Assembly (NCBI RefSeq): GCF_900450995.1
Contig: NZ_UGHY01000002.1
Coordinates: 124,001 to 188,000 of the forward strand
DNA: 64,000 bases
Source of the DNA: Haemophilus parainfluenzae
GTDB lineage: Bacteria > Pseudomonadota > Gammaproteobacteria > Enterobacterales > Pasteurellaceae
Direction of reading: 5' to 3'
Numbering within the stretch: the first letter of the stretch is position 1; each line of letters starts with the position of its first letter. The position numbers and the translations under genes are program-made. Below the pieces are notes generated by a model that saw only the letters and a list, made by a program, of their open reading frames with translations, did no database searches and was not told the origin of the DNA. Positions 8,711 to 19,190 of this stretch are shown here, one piece after another.

Positions 8711-9898
8711 ATGACTGATATTAATACCGTTCTCGCAGAACTAAAACGCGGTACTGATGAGATTCTTTCTGAAGCAGATTTAATCGAAAAACTGAAAGAA
8801 AATCGCCCACTTAAAATTAAACTTGGTGCAGACCCTACTGCTCCAGATATTCACTTAGGGCATACCGTGGTATTAAACAAACTTCGTCAATTCCAACAAT
8901 TAGGCCACGAAGTCTATTTCTTAATCGGTGATTTCACGGGGATGGTCGGTGATCCATCTGGTAAAAATACCACTCGCCCACCGCTCAGCCGCGAAGATGT
9001 GCTTCGCAATGCGGAAACCTATAAAGAACAGATTTACAAAATTCTAGACCCACAAAAAACGAAAATCGTATTCAACTCTGAATGGTTGGGTAAATTGGGT
9101 ACTGAAGGGATGATCCGTTTAGCAAGTAACTACACCGTAGCGCGTATGCTAGAACGTGATGACTTCAAAAAACGTTTTGGTAACAATCAACCTATCGCAA
9201 TTCACGAATTTATTTATCCTTTATTACAAGGTCATGACTCTGTTGCATTAGAAGCTGACGTGGAACTTGGTGGTACTGACCAAAAATTTAACTTACTTGT
9301 TGGTCGTGAATTACAAAAATCAGCTGGTCAGAAACCACAAGTAGCGATTACGCTTCCATTACTTGTTGGTTTAGACGGTGAGAAGAAAATGTCTAAATCA
9401 TTAGGTAACTACATCGGCGTGACAGATGCACCAAGCGATATGTTCGGTAAAATTATGTCGATCTCGGATGAATTAATGTGGGATTGGTATAACTTACTTT
9501 CTTTCCGTCCACTCACTGAAATTGCTGAATTAAAAGCAGAAGTAGCAAATGGTAAAAACCCACGTGATGTGAAGATTTTATTAGCCAAAGAAATCATTGC
9601 ACGTTTCCATGATGAAGCAGCGGCAGAGACGGCTGAGCAAGAATTTATTAACCGTTTCCAAAAAGGTGCAATGCCAGATGAAATGCCTGAATTCACCTTT
9701 GAGGGCGAAATGGGTTTAGCAACCTTATTAAAAGAAGCGGGACTGGTTCCTTCTACTTCTGAAGCGATTCGATCAGCGAAACAAGGTGGTGTAAAAATCA
9801 ATGGCGAAAAAGTCGAAGACATGAAAGCCAATGCGCCAAAAGGTACAAACGTTTACCAAGTCGGTAAACGTAAGTTCGCTCGTGTAACCATCGCATAA
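8711..9898 (+). CDS. tyrS: Tyrosyl-tRNA synthetase
   Basis: 395-residue class I synthetase. HLGH (48-51) is the HIGH motif and KMSKS lies at 226-230. An S4 RNA-binding domain occupies roughly 335-395. The HLGH form and length fit the TyrRS subgroup typical of Haemophilus (TyrZ-like). It charges tRNA-Tyr in the cytoplasm. AGGAAATAG precedes the start; an uptake-signal stem ends the unit. Confidence 0.97.
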   Translation: MTDINTVLAELKRGTDEILSEADLIEKLKENRPLKIKLGADPTAPDIHLGHTVVLNKLRQFQQLGHEVYFLIGDFTGMVGDPSGKNTTRPPLSREDVLRNAETYKEQIYKILDPQKTKIVFNSEWLGKLGTEGMIRLASNYTVARMLERDDFKKRFGNNQPIAIHEFIYPLLQGHDSVALEADVELGGTDQKFNLLVGRELQKSAGQKPQVAITLPLLVGLDGEKKMSKSLGNYIGVTDAPSDMFGKIMSISDELMWDWYNLLSFRPLTEIAELKAEVANGKNPRDVKILLAKEIIARFHDEAAAETAEQEFINRFQKGAMPDEMPEFTFEGEMGLATLLKEAGLVPSTSEAIRSAKQGGVKINGEKVEDMKANAPKGTNVYQVGKRKFARVTIA

Positions 9899-9914
9899 AA
9901 CACCTATGAAAATG

Positions 9915-9943
9915 ACCGCTCTTTTTAAGTGCGGTTATTTTTT
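9915..9943 (+). terminator. Terminator after tyrS
   Basis: ACCGC (9915-9919) pairs with GCGGT (9931-9935), followed by TATTTTTT. Confidence 0.65.
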
Positions 9944-9973
9944 AACTGATATCCACAATAGAGGGAAAATAAT

Positions 9974-10900
9974 ATGAGCCAAAAAATCTGGGTAACCGGC
10001 GATGCGGTTGTCGATCTTATTCCTGACGGTGAAAATCATTATTTACGCTGTGCCGGTGGTGCGCCAGCAAATGTGGCTGTTGGCGTAGCTCGATTAGGCA
10101 GCCAAAGTGCCTTTATTGGTCGAGTAGGTAACGATCCGCTTGGCCAATTTATGCAAGATACCTTAAATGCGGAAAATGTGAATACACAACATATGATTTT
10201 AGATCCGCAACATCGAACCTCTACGGTTGTGGTTGGTTTAGATAATGGCGAACGCAGCTTTACCTTTATGGTAAATCCAAGTGCAGATCAGTTCTTACAA
10301 GCTAGCGATTTACCGTCTTTCCAACAAGGTGAATGGCTACATTGCTGCTCTATCGCGCTGATTAATAATCCATCTCGCGAAGCGACTTTCGAAGCCATTC
10401 GTCGTATTAAAGCTGCTGGCGGTTTCTTCTCTTTTGACCCAAATTTACGTGAATCACTTTGGTCTAGCCTAGAAGAAATGAAAACCGTGGTAATGGAAAC
10501 GGTTGCATCAGCTGATGTATTGAAATTCTCTGAAGAAGAATTAACGCTTTTAACCAATACTGACAGCCTTGAAAAAGCCTTTGAAAAAGTGACCGCACTT
10601 TATCCTGAAAAATTGATTATCGTGACCTTAGGTAAAGATGGCGCGCTCTATCACTTAGAAGGTAAAAAAGATGTGATTGCAGGAAAAGCCTTACAACCGA
10701 TTGATACAACGGGTGCAGGCGATGCCTTTGTTGGCGGCCTGCTTGCAGGACTTTCACAGCATCCAAACTGGAAAGAAAATGATGTGCTTGTGCAAATTAT
10801 TCGTCAAGCCAATGCTTGTGGTGCCCTTGCTACGACAGCAAAAGGGGCGATGTCTGCACTACCAAATAAAGCACAATTAACAGCGTTCCTAGCCCACTAA
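9974..10900 (+). CDS. scrK: Fructokinase, PfkB family (ScrK-like)
   Basis: 308-residue ribokinase-family sugar kinase. The first signature appears in AGGAPANVA (27-35). The second, DTTGAGDAF (244-252), carries the catalytic base D250 and the anion hole. The adjacent sucrose-6-phosphate hydrolase points to fructokinase: it phosphorylates the fructose released from sucrose-6-phosphate. No PTS sucrose transporter (scrA) or ScrR regulator is in the window. Preceded by GAGGG. Confidence 0.85.
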   Translation: MSQKIWVTGDAVVDLIPDGENHYLRCAGGAPANVAVGVARLGSQSAFIGRVGNDPLGQFMQDTLNAENVNTQHMILDPQHRTSTVVVGLDNGERSFTFMVNPSADQFLQASDLPSFQQGEWLHCCSIALINNPSREATFEAIRRIKAAGGFFSFDPNLRESLWSSLEEMKTVVMETVASADVLKFSEEELTLLTNTDSLEKAFEKVTALYPEKLIIVTLGKDGALYHLEGKKDVIAGKALQPIDTTGAGDAFVGGLLAGLSQHPNWKENDVLVQIIRQANACGALATTAKGAMSALPNKAQLTAFLAH

Positions 10901-10905
10901 GGATC

Positions 10906-10930
10906 AAAGGTGCAAGTTATTGCACCTTTT
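10906..10930 (+). terminator. Hairpin terminator or attenuator between scrK and scrB
   Basis: Perfect 10-bp stem AAAGGTGCAA (10906-10915) / TTGCACCTTT (10920-10929) with loop GTTA and a T tract of four. Its place between two genes of one pathway suggests partial termination lowering scrB expression. Confidence 0.6.
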
Positions 10931-10964
10931 ACTTACCCGATCACATTAACGAGGCACGATCACG

Positions 10965-12422
10965 ATGATTATTTTCAATAATGGCAAATACAAAAGCATC
11001 CTAGCCGCAGAAAAAGGCGAACTCGCAGAAATTGCTGAAACCGTGCAAAAAGACAAAGATTTTCGACCGCACTTTCATATTGCCCCACCAACTGGCTTAA
11101 TGAATGATCCGAATGGTTTGATCTTTGATGGTGAAAAGTATCATCTGTTCTACCAATGGTTTCCATTCGATGCAATTCACGGGATGAAACATTGGAAGCA
11201 TTTAATCACGAAAGATTTCCAATATTATCAACCAGCAGATGGTCTGATTCCTTGCGAGCTTTTTGAGTCTCACGGCTGTTATTCTGGTGGCGCTTTAAAA
11301 GTTGATGACAAATTGGCCATGTTCTATACCGGCAATACTCGTCGACCAAGTGATAATCAACGCGTGCCTTATCAAAATTTAGCAATGTTTAATCTTAATG
11401 GGAAATTGCTTAGCAAACGTCCGTTAATTGAAAATGAGCCTGAAGGCTATACAGAGCATGTTCGTGATCCTAAACCGTATTTTACTGAAGACGGAAAAAT
11501 CCGTTTTATCTGTGGTGCACAGCGAGAAAACCTCACAGGAACAGCCATTATTTTTGAAATGGACAATCTTGAAGATACGCCTCGTTTATTAGGTGAGCTT
11601 TCCTTGCCTGCTTTTGATAATAAAAACGTGTTTATGTGGGAATGCCCTGACCTATTGAAACTCGGTGATAAAGATGTGTTTATTTGGTCACCACAAGGTA
11701 AAGATCGAGAAGCACATCAATTCCAAAATAATTATCATGCGACTTATGCTGTGGGTAAATTAACAGATTTAACCTTTGAAGCAGAATATATCGGCGAATT
11801 AGATCAGGGCTTTGATTTCTACGCACCACAAACGTTTGGCGGCTTAGATAATCAAACTCATGCCGTGCTTTTCGGTTGGATTGGTTTACCTGATTTAACT
11901 TACCCAACAGACAAATTTAAATGGCATTCAGCTTTAACCTTGCCAAGAGAATTGTGCTTAGAAGGGACAAAAATTTATCAACGTCCGATTGCAAAAATAT
12001 ACGAAAATCTGACCGCACTTTCAGCGCGTCATCTTGGTGAGAAAGCGGATATTGCCAATTTAGATCGTGCCTATCTTAAATTTGAGGCAAATAACCAAGC
12101 CTTTGACTTAACCTTCTTACAAAATGAAAAAGGACAATCACTGCGCCTATCTTATGAAAATGGCTTGATCTGCTTAGATCGCAGTCAAAGCGAACAAACG
12201 GAATTAATGGAGAAATTCGATACAAAACGCTTCTGCGAAATTGAAAATCTTCAGACTGTTGAAATTTTCTTTGATCGCTCAATTATTGAAATTTTCTTTA
12301 ATCATGGTGAAAAAGCCATGACATCAAGATTTTTCATTGAGAACAGAAAAAATACAATAAGCAGTAGCCGTCCATTGGATTTAACGATCGGTTATTTACC
12401 AGCTATTCATTATGACAAATAA
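10965..12422 (+). CDS. scrB: Sucrose-6-phosphate hydrolase, GH32 family
   Basis: 485 residues. The GH32 signatures are present: LMNDPNG (45-51) with nucleophile D48, RDP (167-169) with the transition-state stabiliser D168, and WECPDL (225-230) with acid/base E226. A C-terminal beta-sandwich follows, including SIIEIFFN. It splits sucrose-6-phosphate into glucose-6-phosphate and fructose. GAGG lies before the start. It is 64 bases after scrK, same strand. Confidence 0.93.
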   Translation: MIIFNNGKYKSILAAEKGELAEIAETVQKDKDFRPHFHIAPPTGLMNDPNGLIFDGEKYHLFYQWFPFDAIHGMKHWKHLITKDFQYYQPADGLIPCELFESHGCYSGGALKVDDKLAMFYTGNTRRPSDNQRVPYQNLAMFNLNGKLLSKRPLIENEPEGYTEHVRDPKPYFTEDGKIRFICGAQRENLTGTAIIFEMDNLEDTPRLLGELSLPAFDNKNVFMWECPDLLKLGDKDVFIWSPQGKDREAHQFQNNYHATYAVGKLTDLTFEAEYIGELDQGFDFYAPQTFGGLDNQTHAVLFGWIGLPDLTYPTDKFKWHSALTLPRELCLEGTKIYQRPIAKIYENLTALSARHLGEKADIANLDRAYLKFEANNQAFDLTFLQNEKGQSLRLSYENGLICLDRSQSEQTELMEKFDTKRFCEIENLQTVEIFFDRSIIEIFFNHGEKAMTSRFFIENRKNTISSSRPLDLTIGYLPAIHYDK

Positions 12423-12429
12423 TCAGCTC

Positions 12430-12455
12430 AAGTGCGGTTAAAATTAACCGCACTT
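12430..12455 (+). terminator. Terminator after scrB, abutting an insertion sequence
   Basis: AAGTGCGGTTAA pairs with TTAACCGCACTT (inverted uptake signals). The IS left end begins at 12456, within what would be the T tract. A second copy of the half site with its T run (AACCGCACTTTTTT) stands on the far side of the IS pair at about 14865. Confidence 0.6.
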
Positions 12456-13603
12456 TGATCTGCACCCCAAAACCTGGACACCTAATTTGAGGTGCAGATT
12501 ATGTCCTACCCTTATCAATTTCGTTTGAAAATTATCAAACTCGTCACCGAACAGGATTATGGTATCCGTGAGGTGGCTAAACTTCATCAAATTTCCCACG
12601 CTCTCGTCATTTATTGGCTAAAAGCATTTCGGGAAAGAGGGCTTGATGGCGTAAAATCGCCTTATAAAAACCTTCAAACACCGAAAATAGCGAAGCCAAA
12701 GATGAAAAAGAAAGACATTGAAATTCCAGAAACCACAGACTTTTCACCTAAAGCGTTTAAAAAGTTACAACGAGAGCTCTCCTTGGCTCGTGCGGAGATT
12801 GCTTACCTAAAGGAGTTGGAGAAGCTCGACCGTCAAAAACAACGACAGAAAAAAGAAAAATCATTGAAAGATTGAAGCCAAACTATGCATTAAATAATTT
12901 ACTTAGTGTGGCTAAAATGCCTCGCTCAAGCTTTTACTATAAAGAGGTTAAGCGAAATTATCACGAGGTAAAAGAGGCTATCTTATCGCTGTATAAAAAG
13001 AACAGAAAACGAGATGGTTATCGCCCCATGACGTTTAAATTACGCCAAATGGGTTTTAATTTGAATCATAAAACGGTGTTAAAGCTGATGAACGAGTTAG
13101 GTATTCATTCCATTTTACGCAAGAAAAGACATGGAAAACGTGGAAAAACATCGCATATTGCCCCGAATTTGCTGAATCGTGATTTTACAGCAACGGCACT
13201 CAATCAAAAATGGGTAACGGATGTAACGGAATTTCATGTTGGTCAAGAAACGCTTTATTTTTCACCGTTGATGGACTTGGCTAACCGAGAAATTATTGCC
13301 TATAACTTTGCGACACGCCCGAAGTTTTCATTGGTAAAAAAGATGTTAGAACAAGGGCTTAGTCGGCTTAAACCGACAGAATGCCCGATTATTCATAGTG
13401 ACCAAGGTGTATTGTATGGCACGGCGGAATGGGTGAAAATGTTGGAAGGTAAAGCGGTTCAAAGTATGAGTCGCCGAGGAAATTGCTACGATAATGCGGT
13501 GATTGAAAGTTCTTTTGCGATACTAAAATCAGAGTGTTTTTACTCTCGGACTTATCATTCAATTGCTGAATTACAGGCTGAAATTGAAGAATATTTAGTG
13601 TAT
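12456..13603 (+). mobile_element. IS3-family element, 3' truncated (copy A)
   Basis: The left end starts TGATCTGCACCCC. It contains orfA and orfB with the IS3/IS150 layout. The right end is missing: orfB stops abruptly where a second IS begins at 13604. A related remnant at 45127-45466 shows what the missing end looks like: about 24 more orfB residues and an inverted repeat starting TGATCTGCCCC. Confidence 0.85.
12492..12875 (+). CDS. IS3-family transposase OrfA (copy A)
   Basis: 127 residues. An N-terminal helix-turn-helix (FRLKIIKLVTEQDYGIREVA...HALVIYWLKAF) binds the IS ends, and a lysine-rich coiled-coil tail follows. A start at 12501 (MSYPYQF) is the better choice because it sits after the GAGGTGCAG ribosome-like site of the IS end. 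It overlaps orfB in the -1 frame, so the full transposase is expected through translational frameshifting. Confidence 0.85.
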   Translation: MQIMSYPYQFRLKIIKLVTEQDYGIREVAKLHQISHALVIYWLKAFRERGLDGVKSPYKNLQTPKIAKPKMKKKDIEIPETTDFSPKAFKKLQRELSLARAEIAYLKELEKLDRQKQRQKKEKSLKD

Positions 13604-13606
13604 TGA
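12872..13606 (+). pseudogene. IS3-family transposase OrfB, C-terminally truncated (copy A)
   Basis: rve integrase core with the DDE triad: D in WVTDVTEF, D in IIHSDQG, E in AVIESSF. The frame ends at EEYLVY followed by a stop formed by the end of the next IS. The homologous fragment at 45158 continues for about 24 residues, so this copy has lost its C-terminus and is probably inactive. Confidence 0.85.
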
Positions 13607-13629
13607 TCTGACCCCAAAAAGTTAGACTG

Positions 13630-14450
13630 TTATTTAAAGGATTGTTTTCGATATTGTATCGGACTCAGTCCTTTTAATTTTAGTTGAATCCGTCGATGAT
13701 TATAGTAATCCAAATAATCTCTGACAGCATCAACTATCTCTTCTTTTGTTTTAAATTCCCGACCATAAAAACATTCCGTTTTTAATCGCCCAAAGAAACT
13801 TTCCATCGCAGCATTGTCCAAGCAATTCCCTTTTCTCGACATACTTTGAATGATGCCATGTTCAGCCAAGATTCGACGATAAGCTACCATTTGATATTGC
13901 CAGCCTTGGTCTGAATGTAAAATGCTACCACTTGTTTTATTTAATCGCTTAACCGCTCGCTTTAACATCTTCTCCACCTGTGCCCAGTTTGGGGAATAAC
14001 TGAGGGTATATGAGACTATCTCATTGTTAAATAAATCTAATATTGGGGATAAGTAGACTTTACTACCATCTTTTGCTTTAAACTCAGTCACATCCGTTAC
14101 CCACTTTTGGTTCGGCTTGGTAGCCGTAAAATGGCGTTCTAGATGATTGGGTGCGATATGGCCAATCGTCCCTCGATACGTCGTCAAATTTTTGCTTTTT
14201 CTTACCCGCACTTGAAGTTCAAGCTCTCGCATTAAACGTTGGATTTTCTTATGATTCACGCTCAGTAAACAGGCGTGAACCCGTCGATAACCATAATCGG
14301 GATGCTTTGCTTTAATCTCGATAATCGCAGCTTTAAGTCCTTTATCCTTATCCGGCTTAACCTGGCGTCGAACAAAAAACGTACTGCGCGCTAAGCCTGC
14401 AATACCTAATAGCGCTACCTAATAGCGCTTTCAGGGGATAATGGGCTCTT
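13630..14450 (-). pseudogene. IS3-family transposase OrfB with frameshift (copy B)
   Basis: The main open part (13630-14259) carries the integrase core: WVTDVTEF, ILHSDQG, AAMESFFGRLK. The upstream part is readable in another frame up to the overlap with orfA (VIQKLRAHYPLKALL then GIAGLARSTFF). The break is a tandem 13-bp duplication, 14403-14415 and 14416-14428. Removing one copy joins the frames. Confidence 0.85.
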
Positions 14451-14802
14451 AACTTTTGGATAACTTCCGCTGCCTGGCTTCTTCCTGAAGTCTGAGCTTT
14501 CTCAACTCCTTTAGGTAAGCGACCTCCGCTTCAAGCTGTAAAATTCTCAGGCGCAAGCGGTCTTCTTCTGTTTTAGGTGGAGGAGGCATTCTGGCGTATT
14601 TAGGTTTCATTGGCGGTCGTCCTGATGGTTTATAAGGAATAAGCCCTTTTATGCCACTTTTTTCAAAGCGTTTCAACCAGGTTCCGACTAATGTGTCAGA
14701 GGGAATATTGTAAAAACGAGCTGCTTCTCGAATGCTCATTTTTCCTTTTAGAATAGGTTGAAGGACCTGTAATTTAAATGCTATTATGTCGTATTTACCC
14801 AT
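14449..14802 (-). CDS. IS3-family transposase OrfA (copy B)
   Basis: Helix-turn-helix OrfA, 117 residues from the start at 14802 (MGKYDIIAFKLQ), which follows AGGTGCAG; an upstream ATG at 14841 lies inside the IS end and is less likely. SIREAARFYNIPSDTLVGTW is the helix-turn-helix region, and a coiled-coil tail (RLRILQLEAEVAYLKELRKL) follows. Quite diverged from the OrfA of copy A, so the two IS are different members of the family. Confidence 0.8.
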   Translation of the reverse strand: MGKYDIIAFKLQVLQPILKGKMSIREAARFYNIPSDTLVGTWLKRFEKSGIKGLIPYKPSGRPPMKPKYARMPPPPKTEEDRLRLRILQLEAEVAYLKELRKLRLQEEARQRKLSKS

Positions 14803-14886
14803 AAAAAATCTGCACCTCAATTGTTGGTTTGTTGAGTCCAACTTTTGGGGTGCAGATCAAATTTAACCGCACTTTTTTATTTCACA

Positions 14887-17472
14887 TTATAATCGCTCAT
14901 AGAGCACGTTTTCTAACAATCTTCTTTCCTCTTCGGTTAATGCGGTGCCTTTCTCATTTGTTAGAATAAAAAAGTCTTCGGCTTTTTCTCCCACTGTCGT
15001 GATTTTTGCATTACAAATATTGAGTTTTAACTCTGTAAAAATTTGACTGATTTGAGCCAATAAACCTGGTTTATCTAAAGCCACCACTTCTAATTCGGTA
15101 TGCTCTTTTTTAGTTTCTTTCAAAAAACATACATCTGTTTTTACGGTGAAATGTTGCAACTGTCGATTATTTGCAAAAGACATTGACGGCAATTTTTCGC
15201 CTAATAAAACAGAAGTTAATACCGTCTCTAATTCTCGGCGACGTTCTGAACGAACCAATTCACCATTTAATTCTGTGATGATAAAGCTGTCGAATACATA
15301 GCCATCATCGGATGTTAAAATTTGCGCATCATGAATACTGAATTTTTTCGCACCAATAGTTGAGACCACTTTATTAAACAAATTAGCTTGATCGGGGCAA
15401 TAAACGAAAATTTCAGTCCCACCGCTAGAAAAACGGTTACTGATTTTAACGAGTACTTCACCATCAAATTCGGTTAATAACTCGGTATGCCACGCAATTT
15501 GTTTTGGGCTATTTCGTAAAAAATAATCATCTGGACAACCTTGCCAGAGTGCTAAAATTTTTTCTTCTGATAATTCTGGTTGACCTTCAGATAAAATTGC
15601 CAGTGCCAATTGGCGATTTTCAAGGATCTTTTCTTTATTATCTAATAATAAATTCATCCCTTGTCGGAATTGTTGTGACGTATAATCATAGAGTGAGGCA
15701 AATAAAGAACGTTTCCAGCTATTCCACAAGGTACCGTTTGTTGCACAAATATCGGCAACAGTCAAACAAGTGAGATAATCTAAACGCACATGATTTTGTA
15801 CACTTTCCGCAAAGCTCATGACGACTTCAGGATCATGAATATCTCGACGCTGTGCGGTAATTGACATAAGCAAATGCTCTTTCACTAGCCAACCCATAGT
15901 TTCAATTTCTCGACGATCAAAACCATGCAAACGGGCAAATTCAACAATATCTTCAGCACCTAGCTCTGCATGCTCCCCTCCTCGACCTTTCGCAATATCA
16001 TGGAAAAGTGCGGCAACATAAAGCAAAGTGCGGTCAGGAATTTGAGTAAATATTTGATGGCAAATCGGATGGGATTCTGCCTCATCTTCGGCTAAGAAAC
16101 TTTCCAATTTCAACATCACTCGCAAGGTATGCTCATCCACCGTGTAAATATGGAAGAGATCAAATTGCATCAAGCCTTCAATCCCCTGCCATTTTGGCAA
16201 ATAAGCCGTTAACACACCATATTGGTGCATTGAGAGGAATGCTCGCTGAATCGCTTTTGGTTGATTAAATAACCGAATAAACTTCTCCCTTGCTTCAGGA
16301 ATATCACATAATTTCTGTGCCAAACTTTCCAACGCAATCTGTAATTGACGTAATGTTGAAGAATGAATTTCGGCTTGTTCATGCTGCGTAAGATAGAAAA
16401 AAAGATCCAAAATACGATCTGGATAACGTAAAAACAGATCGTTTTTACGTAAACACAAACTTTGATTCACTAATTCAAAATTCTCATCCAAAGGATAAAT
16501 AGAGAGCTCGCCATCTGTTGATAAAAAATGCTCTTTATAATGCTTAATCAGGATATCGGTCAGACGAGAAATCGTGCGTAAAGCTTGGAAAAAACGTTTC
16601 ATCATTTTTTCGACACCACGGTTTCCCTCGCCTTCAAAACCAAGCATCTTGCTCACTTTAATTTGACGCTCAAACAGTAGTCGGTTGTCATAACGTTTTA
16701 AAATCAAGTGTAAAGCGAACCGCACTTTGAATAAAAATTCTTGGCTTTCTAATAATTGTTGGTGTTCTGATGGGTAAATAAAGCCGCTTTCCAAAATGCC
16801 ATCAAGGGTCATTTCTCCGGTATGACGTAATGCGATCCAATATAAAAGATGAAGATCCCGCAAGCCACCAGGGCTGTATTTTAAATCAGGCTCTAAATTG
16901 TAACTGGTGTTGTGATAACGCTGATAACGCTCAATTTGCTCTTGAACTTTAGCATCAAAGAATGGTTTTACCGCCCAAAAATCTGGCTTTTTCAGTATTT
17001 CCTCTAAAGCATTGAAAAGGGATACATCTCCCGATAAATAACGAGACTCAAGCAAATTGGTTGCAATGGTAATGTCCTGTTTACCTTCCTTTTCACATTC
17101 TTCTAAAGAACGAACACTATGCCCTACGTCGAATCCACAATCCCACAAGAACTGCACAAACTGAGCAATTTTTTCTTCCGTTTCAATGCCTCTTTCTTCT
17201 TTTGAAAGAATAAGAACATCTAGGTCAGATAAAGGAAACATTTCTTGTCTGCCATAACCGCCTACCGCAATTAAGGTAAGATAAGCTTTATCTAGTTCAA
17301 ATTGCTGCCAAAGCTGTTTTAACAAATCATCACAAAATTGTGTACGGTTAGCAATCAGCTCAAAAACAGAATAATCAGAAAAATGCTGACGTTCCAATTT
17401 CTTCAAATTTTCACGCTGAATTTTGACCGCACTTGGCGTGAGTGGAGAATCGAAATGATAAGGAAAAAGCAT
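14887..17472 (-). CDS. glnD: Bifunctional PII uridylyltransferase / uridylyl-removing enzyme
   Basis: 861 residues. The N-terminal nucleotidyltransferase domain has [15 protein letters not shown] (71-85) with the two metal-binding aspartates. An HD hydrolase domain follows near the middle ([14 protein letters not shown]), and two ACT domains complete the C-terminus ([16 protein letters not shown] and [14 protein letters not shown]). It senses glutamine and modifies PII. map lies upstream on the same strand but is separated by a terminator. Confidence 0.95.
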   Translation of the reverse strand: MLFPYHFDSPLTPSAVKIQRENLKKLERQHFSDYSVFELIANRTQFCDDLLKQLWQQFELDKAYLTLIAVGGYGRQEMFPLSDLDVLILSKEERGIETEEKIAQFVQFLWDCGFDVGHSVRSLEECEKEGKQDITIATNLLESRYLSGDVSLFNALEEILKKPDFWAVKPFFDAKVQEQIERYQRYHNTSYNLEPDLKYSPGGLRDLHLLYWIALRHTGEMTLDGILESGFIYPSEHQQLLESQEFLFKVRFALHLILKRYDNRLLFERQIKVSKMLGFEGEGNRGVEKMMKRFFQALRTISRLTDILIKHYKEHFLSTDGELSIYPLDENFELVNQSLCLRKNDLFLRYPDRILDLFFYLTQHEQAEIHSSTLRQLQIALESLAQKLCDIPEAREKFIRLFNQPKAIQRAFLSMHQYGVLTAYLPKWQGIEGLMQFDLFHIYTVDEHTLRVMLKLESFLAEDEAESHPICHQIFTQIPDRTLLYVAALFHDIAKGRGGEHAELGAEDIVEFARLHGFDRREIETMGWLVKEHLLMSITAQRRDIHDPEVVMSFAESVQNHVRLDYLTCLTVADICATNGTLWNSWKRSLFASLYDYTSQQFRQGMNLLLDNKEKILENRQLALAILSEGQPELSEEKILALWQGCPDDYFLRNSPKQIAWHTELLTEFDGEVLVKISNRFSSGGTEIFVYCPDQANLFNKVVSTIGAKKFSIHDAQILTSDDGYVFDSFIITELNGELVRSERRRELETVLTSVLLGEKLPSMSFANNRQLQHFTVKTDVCFLKETKKEHTELEVVALDKPGLLAQISQIFTELKLNICNAKITTVGEKAEDFFILTNEKGTALTEEERRLLENVLYERL

Positions 17473-17497
17473 AAGTATTCCACAAACAAAACAATTA

Positions 17498-17525
17498 TAA
17501 AAAAAAGCCCACTATCGTAGGCTTT
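17498..17525 (-). terminator. Terminator between map and glnD
   Basis: AAAGCCCAC (17504-17512) pairs with GTAGGCTTT (17517-17525) around a 4-base loop. On the minus strand it is followed by a run of T. It lies 10 bases after the map stop and 26 before the glnD start. Confidence 0.8.
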
Positions 17526-17534
17526 TAGCTGAAT

Positions 17535-18338
17535 TTAAAGGTTATTCATTATACGTTGAATTCGGCCTTCCGCAATTTCTTCATCGCGGATTGTCATGAC
17601 TTCACAACCGGTTTCGGTCACGACAATTTGGTGTTCATATTGCGCTGAATGGCTACGGTCTTTGGTTTTTACTGTCCAACCATCGCCCATAACGCGTACT
17701 TCTTTTTTACCCGCATTGATCATTGGCTCAATGGTGAATACCATGCCAGGTTTTAAAACTACACCACCATCATCAGCATAATAGTGTAATACTTGAGGTT
17801 CGCAGTGGAATTCAGTTCCCACGCCGTGGCCACAGTACTCACGTACCACGCTAAAGCCTTGGCTTTCAGTATATTTTTGTACCGCTTTACCAATTTCATT
17901 TAAACGAATACCAGGCTTAACCGTACGTAATCCCACATAAAGCGCTTCTTGTGCGGCTTCAACCAATTTTTGGCTACGAATATTGGTTTTACCCACGACA
18001 TACATCTTAGAGTTGTCTCCGAAATAACCGTCTTTAATCACGGTCACATCAATATTGACAATATCGCCCTGTTTTAATTTTTTATCGTCGCTTGGAATAC
18101 CATGGCAAACCACCTCATTTATAGAAATACAGGTTGCTTTCGGGAAACCATGATAATTTAAGCAAGCAGGAATCACTTTTTGTACATTCACCATGTAATC
18201 ATGACAAATGCGATCCAATTCACCTGTGGTAACCCCTTCTTTTACATAAGGTTCGATCATAACCAAAACATCAGACGCTAATTTACACGCTTCACGTAAC
18301 TTAACAAGTTCTTCTTCAGTTCTTAATGGAATGCCCAT
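17535..18338 (-). CDS. map: Type I methionine aminopeptidase
   Basis: 267 residues. The metal ligands of the pita-bread fold are visible: D in NIDVTVIKDGYFGDNS, H in EYCGHGVG, E in FTIEPMI and E in YEHQIVV. It removes initiator methionine from nascent proteins. AAGGAGAAAT is the ribosome site. Neighbours (glnD, erpA, yacL, mrcB) match the known Haemophilus order. Confidence 0.97.
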   Translation of the reverse strand: MGIPLRTEEELVKLREACKLASDVLVMIEPYVKEGVTTGELDRICHDYMVNVQKVIPACLNYHGFPKATCISINEVVCHGIPSDDKKLKQGDIVNIDVTVIKDGYFGDNSKMYVVGKTNIRSQKLVEAAQEALYVGLRTVKPGIRLNEIGKAVQKYTESQGFSVVREYCGHGVGTEFHCEPQVLHYYADDGGVVLKPGMVFTIEPMINAGKKEVRVMGDGWTVKTKDRSHSAQYEHQIVVTETGCEVMTIRDEEIAEGRIQRIMNNL

Positions 18339-18463
18339 TATTTCTCCTTATTTAATTCTGATTTATTCGCATATAATAGCACTAATTCCGTGAAAAATCT
18401 TGAATGAATTAACAGGTTATTAGATAATACAAGGATTATTTTTAGGAAAGTGGGGATAGATAT

Positions 18464-18811
18464 ATGTCAGATTCAGATATGGCCGTACCGCTAACTTTTA
18501 CTGATGCGGCAGCCAATAAAGTAAAAAGCTTAATTAGCGAAGAAGAAAACAACGAATTAAAATTACGCGTGTACATCACTGGTGGTGGCTGCAGCGGTTT
18601 CCAATATGGTTTTACCTTTGATGATAAAGTCAATGAAGGCGACCTGACGATTGAAAAAGCCGGTGTGCAATTAGTGATTGATCCAATGAGTTTACAATAC
18701 TTAATTGGCGGCACCGTTGATTACACTGAAGGCTTGGAAGGTTCTCGTTTTGTGGTGAACAACCCAAATGCAACCAGCACCTGTGGTTGTGGTTCTTCAT
18801 TCAGCATCTAA
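18464..18811 (+). CDS. erpA: Iron-sulfur cluster insertion protein ErpA
   Basis: 115-residue A-type carrier. The three cluster-binding cysteines are C43 in [11 protein letters not shown] and C107 and C109 in STCGCGSS. The close match of [18 protein letters not shown] to ErpA separates it from IscA. It hands Fe-S clusters to targets such as IspG. An alternative start at residue 6 (MAVPLTF) is possible. Divergent from map. Confidence 0.95.
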   Translation: MSDSDMAVPLTFTDAAANKVKSLISEEENNELKLRVYITGGGCSGFQYGFTFDDKVNEGDLTIEKAGVQLVIDPMSLQYLIGGTVDYTEGLEGSRFVVNNPNATSTCGCGSSFSI

Positions 18812-18812
18812 T

Positions 18813-19166
18813 ATGGATTTTCAATTTACCCATTATCTAGGCAATGTGCACGCCAAATGTTCAATGGAACACATTGCGCTAGCCAATTGGTTTAATTCAG
18901 AAGTGCGGTCAAATCCTCAAGCGTTTTTGACCGCACTTTCTGCCTGTGAGCAGATTAAAAATAATGATGAAGTCACGCTGATTGGTGCCGAATACACGCT
19001 TTTTATCAATACCGATGAAGTGATGATTCGCGCCAATAACCTTGCGATTGAAACAGATGAAATTTTAGAAGACGACTTCCATTATTATGATGAAGAAAGT
19101 ATTGCCTTCTGCGGTACAACAGACTTCATCCACTTTCTTAATGCCTATTTTGAATTTATTGCTTAA
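18813..19166 (+). CDS. yacL: YacL family protein (UPF0231)
   Basis: 117-residue acidic protein of the UPF0231 family, function unknown. The start at 18813 (MDFQFTHYLGNVHAKCSMEH) is the family start, directly after the erpA stop (1 base gap); a longer reading through the erpA end is spurious. The middle carries an inverted uptake-signal pair inside the coding sequence (18901-18940). Operon with erpA and possibly mrcB. Confidence 0.88.
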   Translation: MDFQFTHYLGNVHAKCSMEHIALANWFNSEVRSNPQAFLTALSACEQIKNNDEVTLIGAEYTLFINTDEVMIRANNLAIETDEILEDDFHYYDEESIAFCGTTDFIHFLNAYFEFIA

Positions 19167-19190
19167 CCTCATTCTCTGAAGCTAACTATT

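Larger units (their letters stand above)
13604..14859 (-). mobile_element. IS3-family element (copy B), inserted into copy A
   Basis: About 1256 bp, inverted relative to copy A. The ends are inverted repeats: TGATCTGACCCC at 13604 and GGGGTGCAGATCA ending at 14859. The right end of copy A is not found beyond 14859, so a deletion probably removed it together with part of the scrB-glnD spacer. A 13-bp tandem duplication inside orfB breaks the transposase. Confidence 0.85.

Noticed and set aside
18768-18812. Longer YacL start reading through the erpA end
   Set aside because: The family start MDFQFTHYLG lies at 18813; the extra 15 residues are the erpA 3' end in another frame.
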